From the NCBI GenBank assembly GCA_947468255.1, contig CANIMM010000147.1:1-7484 (forward strand): DNA of 7,484 nt, in the 5' to 3' direction. This document shows positions 7,137 to 7,484 of this stretch, one piece after another. A program made the translations under genes and the position numbers. The stretch comes from Chitinophagaceae bacterium (GTDB taxonomy: Bacteria > Bacteroidota > Bacteroidia > Chitinophagales > Chitinophagaceae). The notes below the pieces were generated by a model. That model did no database searches. It was not told the DNA's origin and saw only the letters and a program-made list of their open reading frames with translations. Position 1 is the first letter of the stretch. Each line of letters begins with the position of its first letter.

Positions 7137-7407
7137 AACTAACTGTAGGGTTTAATGAGGTAAAACATATCGACATTTTCGATATATATATTAAAAATAG
7201 TATATATATATCAAAAACACAAGTTAAATTTCTATTATATGTTATTTAAAGACTAGCCTTCGAGAATTAAATTATTATAAATTTGGACTTACAAAAGGGC
7301 ATAAAAAATTCGCATCCAACTCCCGGGAAGATTACAGTAAAGAAAAAAAGTAAAAAGAGTAATAACGAAAGGATGCTATAATCGCCGCAGTAAAGTTAAA
7401 TTGGCAT
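7137..7407. other. AT-rich gene-free region upstream of the small secreted gene
   Basis: No credible coding frame was found on either strand. It should hold the promoter for the minus-strand genes, but no match is strong. The best candidate is minus-strand TTTG (7292-7295), 17 bases, then TAATTTAA (7267-7274), which misses the final G and has a short spacer. It also contains inverted repeats (7167-7217), the 8-bp palindrome TCCCGGGA (7321-7328), and one copy of GGCATAAAAAA (7298-7308); the second copy (7403-7413) overlaps the T-run side of the terminator. Confidence 0.5.
7167..7217. promoter_or_regulatory. Overlapping inverted repeats in the leader of the PID-CTERM-like gene
   Basis: GATATATATA (7181-7190) and TATATATATC (7203-7212) are perfect 10-bp arms around 12 bases, extendable to 15 bp (7176-7190 with 7203-7217) with one mismatch. 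A second pair, ATATCGA (7167-7173) and TCGATAT (7179-7185), is perfect over 7 bp and shares bases with the first, so only one hairpin could form at a time. They lie about 30-80 bases before the ATG at 7136. They could be operator sites at the promoter or alternative RNA structures. Low complexity makes chance a real alternative. Confidence 0.4.
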
Positions 7408-7452
7408 AAAAAAACTCAAACAGTCTTTCTTAAAATGAAAAACGTTTGAGTT
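7408..7452 (-). terminator. Rho-independent terminator of an upstream minus-strand gene
   Basis: AACTCAAAC (7413-7421) and GTTTGAGTT (7444-7452) are perfect 9-bp arms. TTTC/GAAA inside the loop can add four pairs. On the minus strand the 3' arm runs straight into a T-run (7 T, 7408-7414), the layout of an intrinsic terminator. On the plus strand no T-run follows. It therefore probably ends a minus-strand transcript entering from beyond 7484 and separates it from the polysaccharide genes. The stem is AT-rich, so efficiency may be moderate. Confidence 0.65.
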
Positions 7453-7484
7453 GAATTGAAATGATAGAATATTTTCCTGGGCAG

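Noticed and set aside
7181..7212. TA-rich repeats as a CRISPR or mobile-element end
   Set aside because: There is one inverted pair only, with no regular spacers, no transposase and no target-site duplication.
7278..7285. Plus-strand TAAATTTG, a perfect -7 match for a Bacteroidota promoter
   Set aside because: No TTTG-like -33 box lies 17-23 bases upstream, and no clear plus-strand gene follows within the window.
7461..7484. Possible plus-strand gene starting at an ATG near the right edge
   Set aside because: Only eight codons are visible, and minus-strand frames are equally open there. The terminator orientation favours a minus-strand neighbour.

Overview
The window looks like part of an exopolysaccharide/capsule export and assembly locus from a member of the Bacteroidota, probably a Chitinophaga- or Sphingobacterium-like lineage. 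This rests on AT-rich DNA, no Shine-Dalgarno signals where starts can be judged, a lipoprotein Wza with a C-terminal membrane helix, a Wzc with a Gly-Tyr tail, a free-standing NusG paralogue of the UpxY type, and a small protein ending in a PIDGG sorting tail. The lineage is inferred from family features; no marker gene is present.

All six genes are on the minus strand, so transcription runs from high to low coordinates. From the right edge: a likely rho-independent terminator of an upstream gene outside the window (7408-7452); an AT-rich gene-free stretch with overlapping inverted repeats (7137-7407); a small secreted PID-CTERM-like protein (6888-7136); a Wza-type outer-membrane export lipoprotein (5989-6762); a Wzc-type co-polymerase/tyrosine autokinase (3568-5964); a 186-base gap; a NusG/UpxY-like antiterminator (2875-3381); a 156-base gap with a possible promoter; an AsnB-type glutamine amidotransferase (934-2718); and a GT4 glycosyltransferase (1-941) that overlaps asnB by 8 bases and runs off the left edge.

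Together the genes suggest a Wzx/Wzy-type pathway. The glycosyltransferase builds the lipid-linked repeat unit. The AsnB-like enzyme may amidate a sugar carboxylate rather than make free asparagine. Wzc controls polymerisation and Wza exports the chain. The NusG paralogue probably lets polymerase read through the long operon. The PID-CTERM-like protein suggests a link to an exosortase-type sorting system, with its peptidase presumably encoded outside the window. Flippase, polymerase and initiating transferase are not in the window.

The components belong to known families. The least explained parts are the very short PID-CTERM-like protein beside wza, the repeat-encoded (Gly-Tyr)n tail of Wzc, the internal position of the NusG paralogue, and the inverted repeats in the leader of the small gene.
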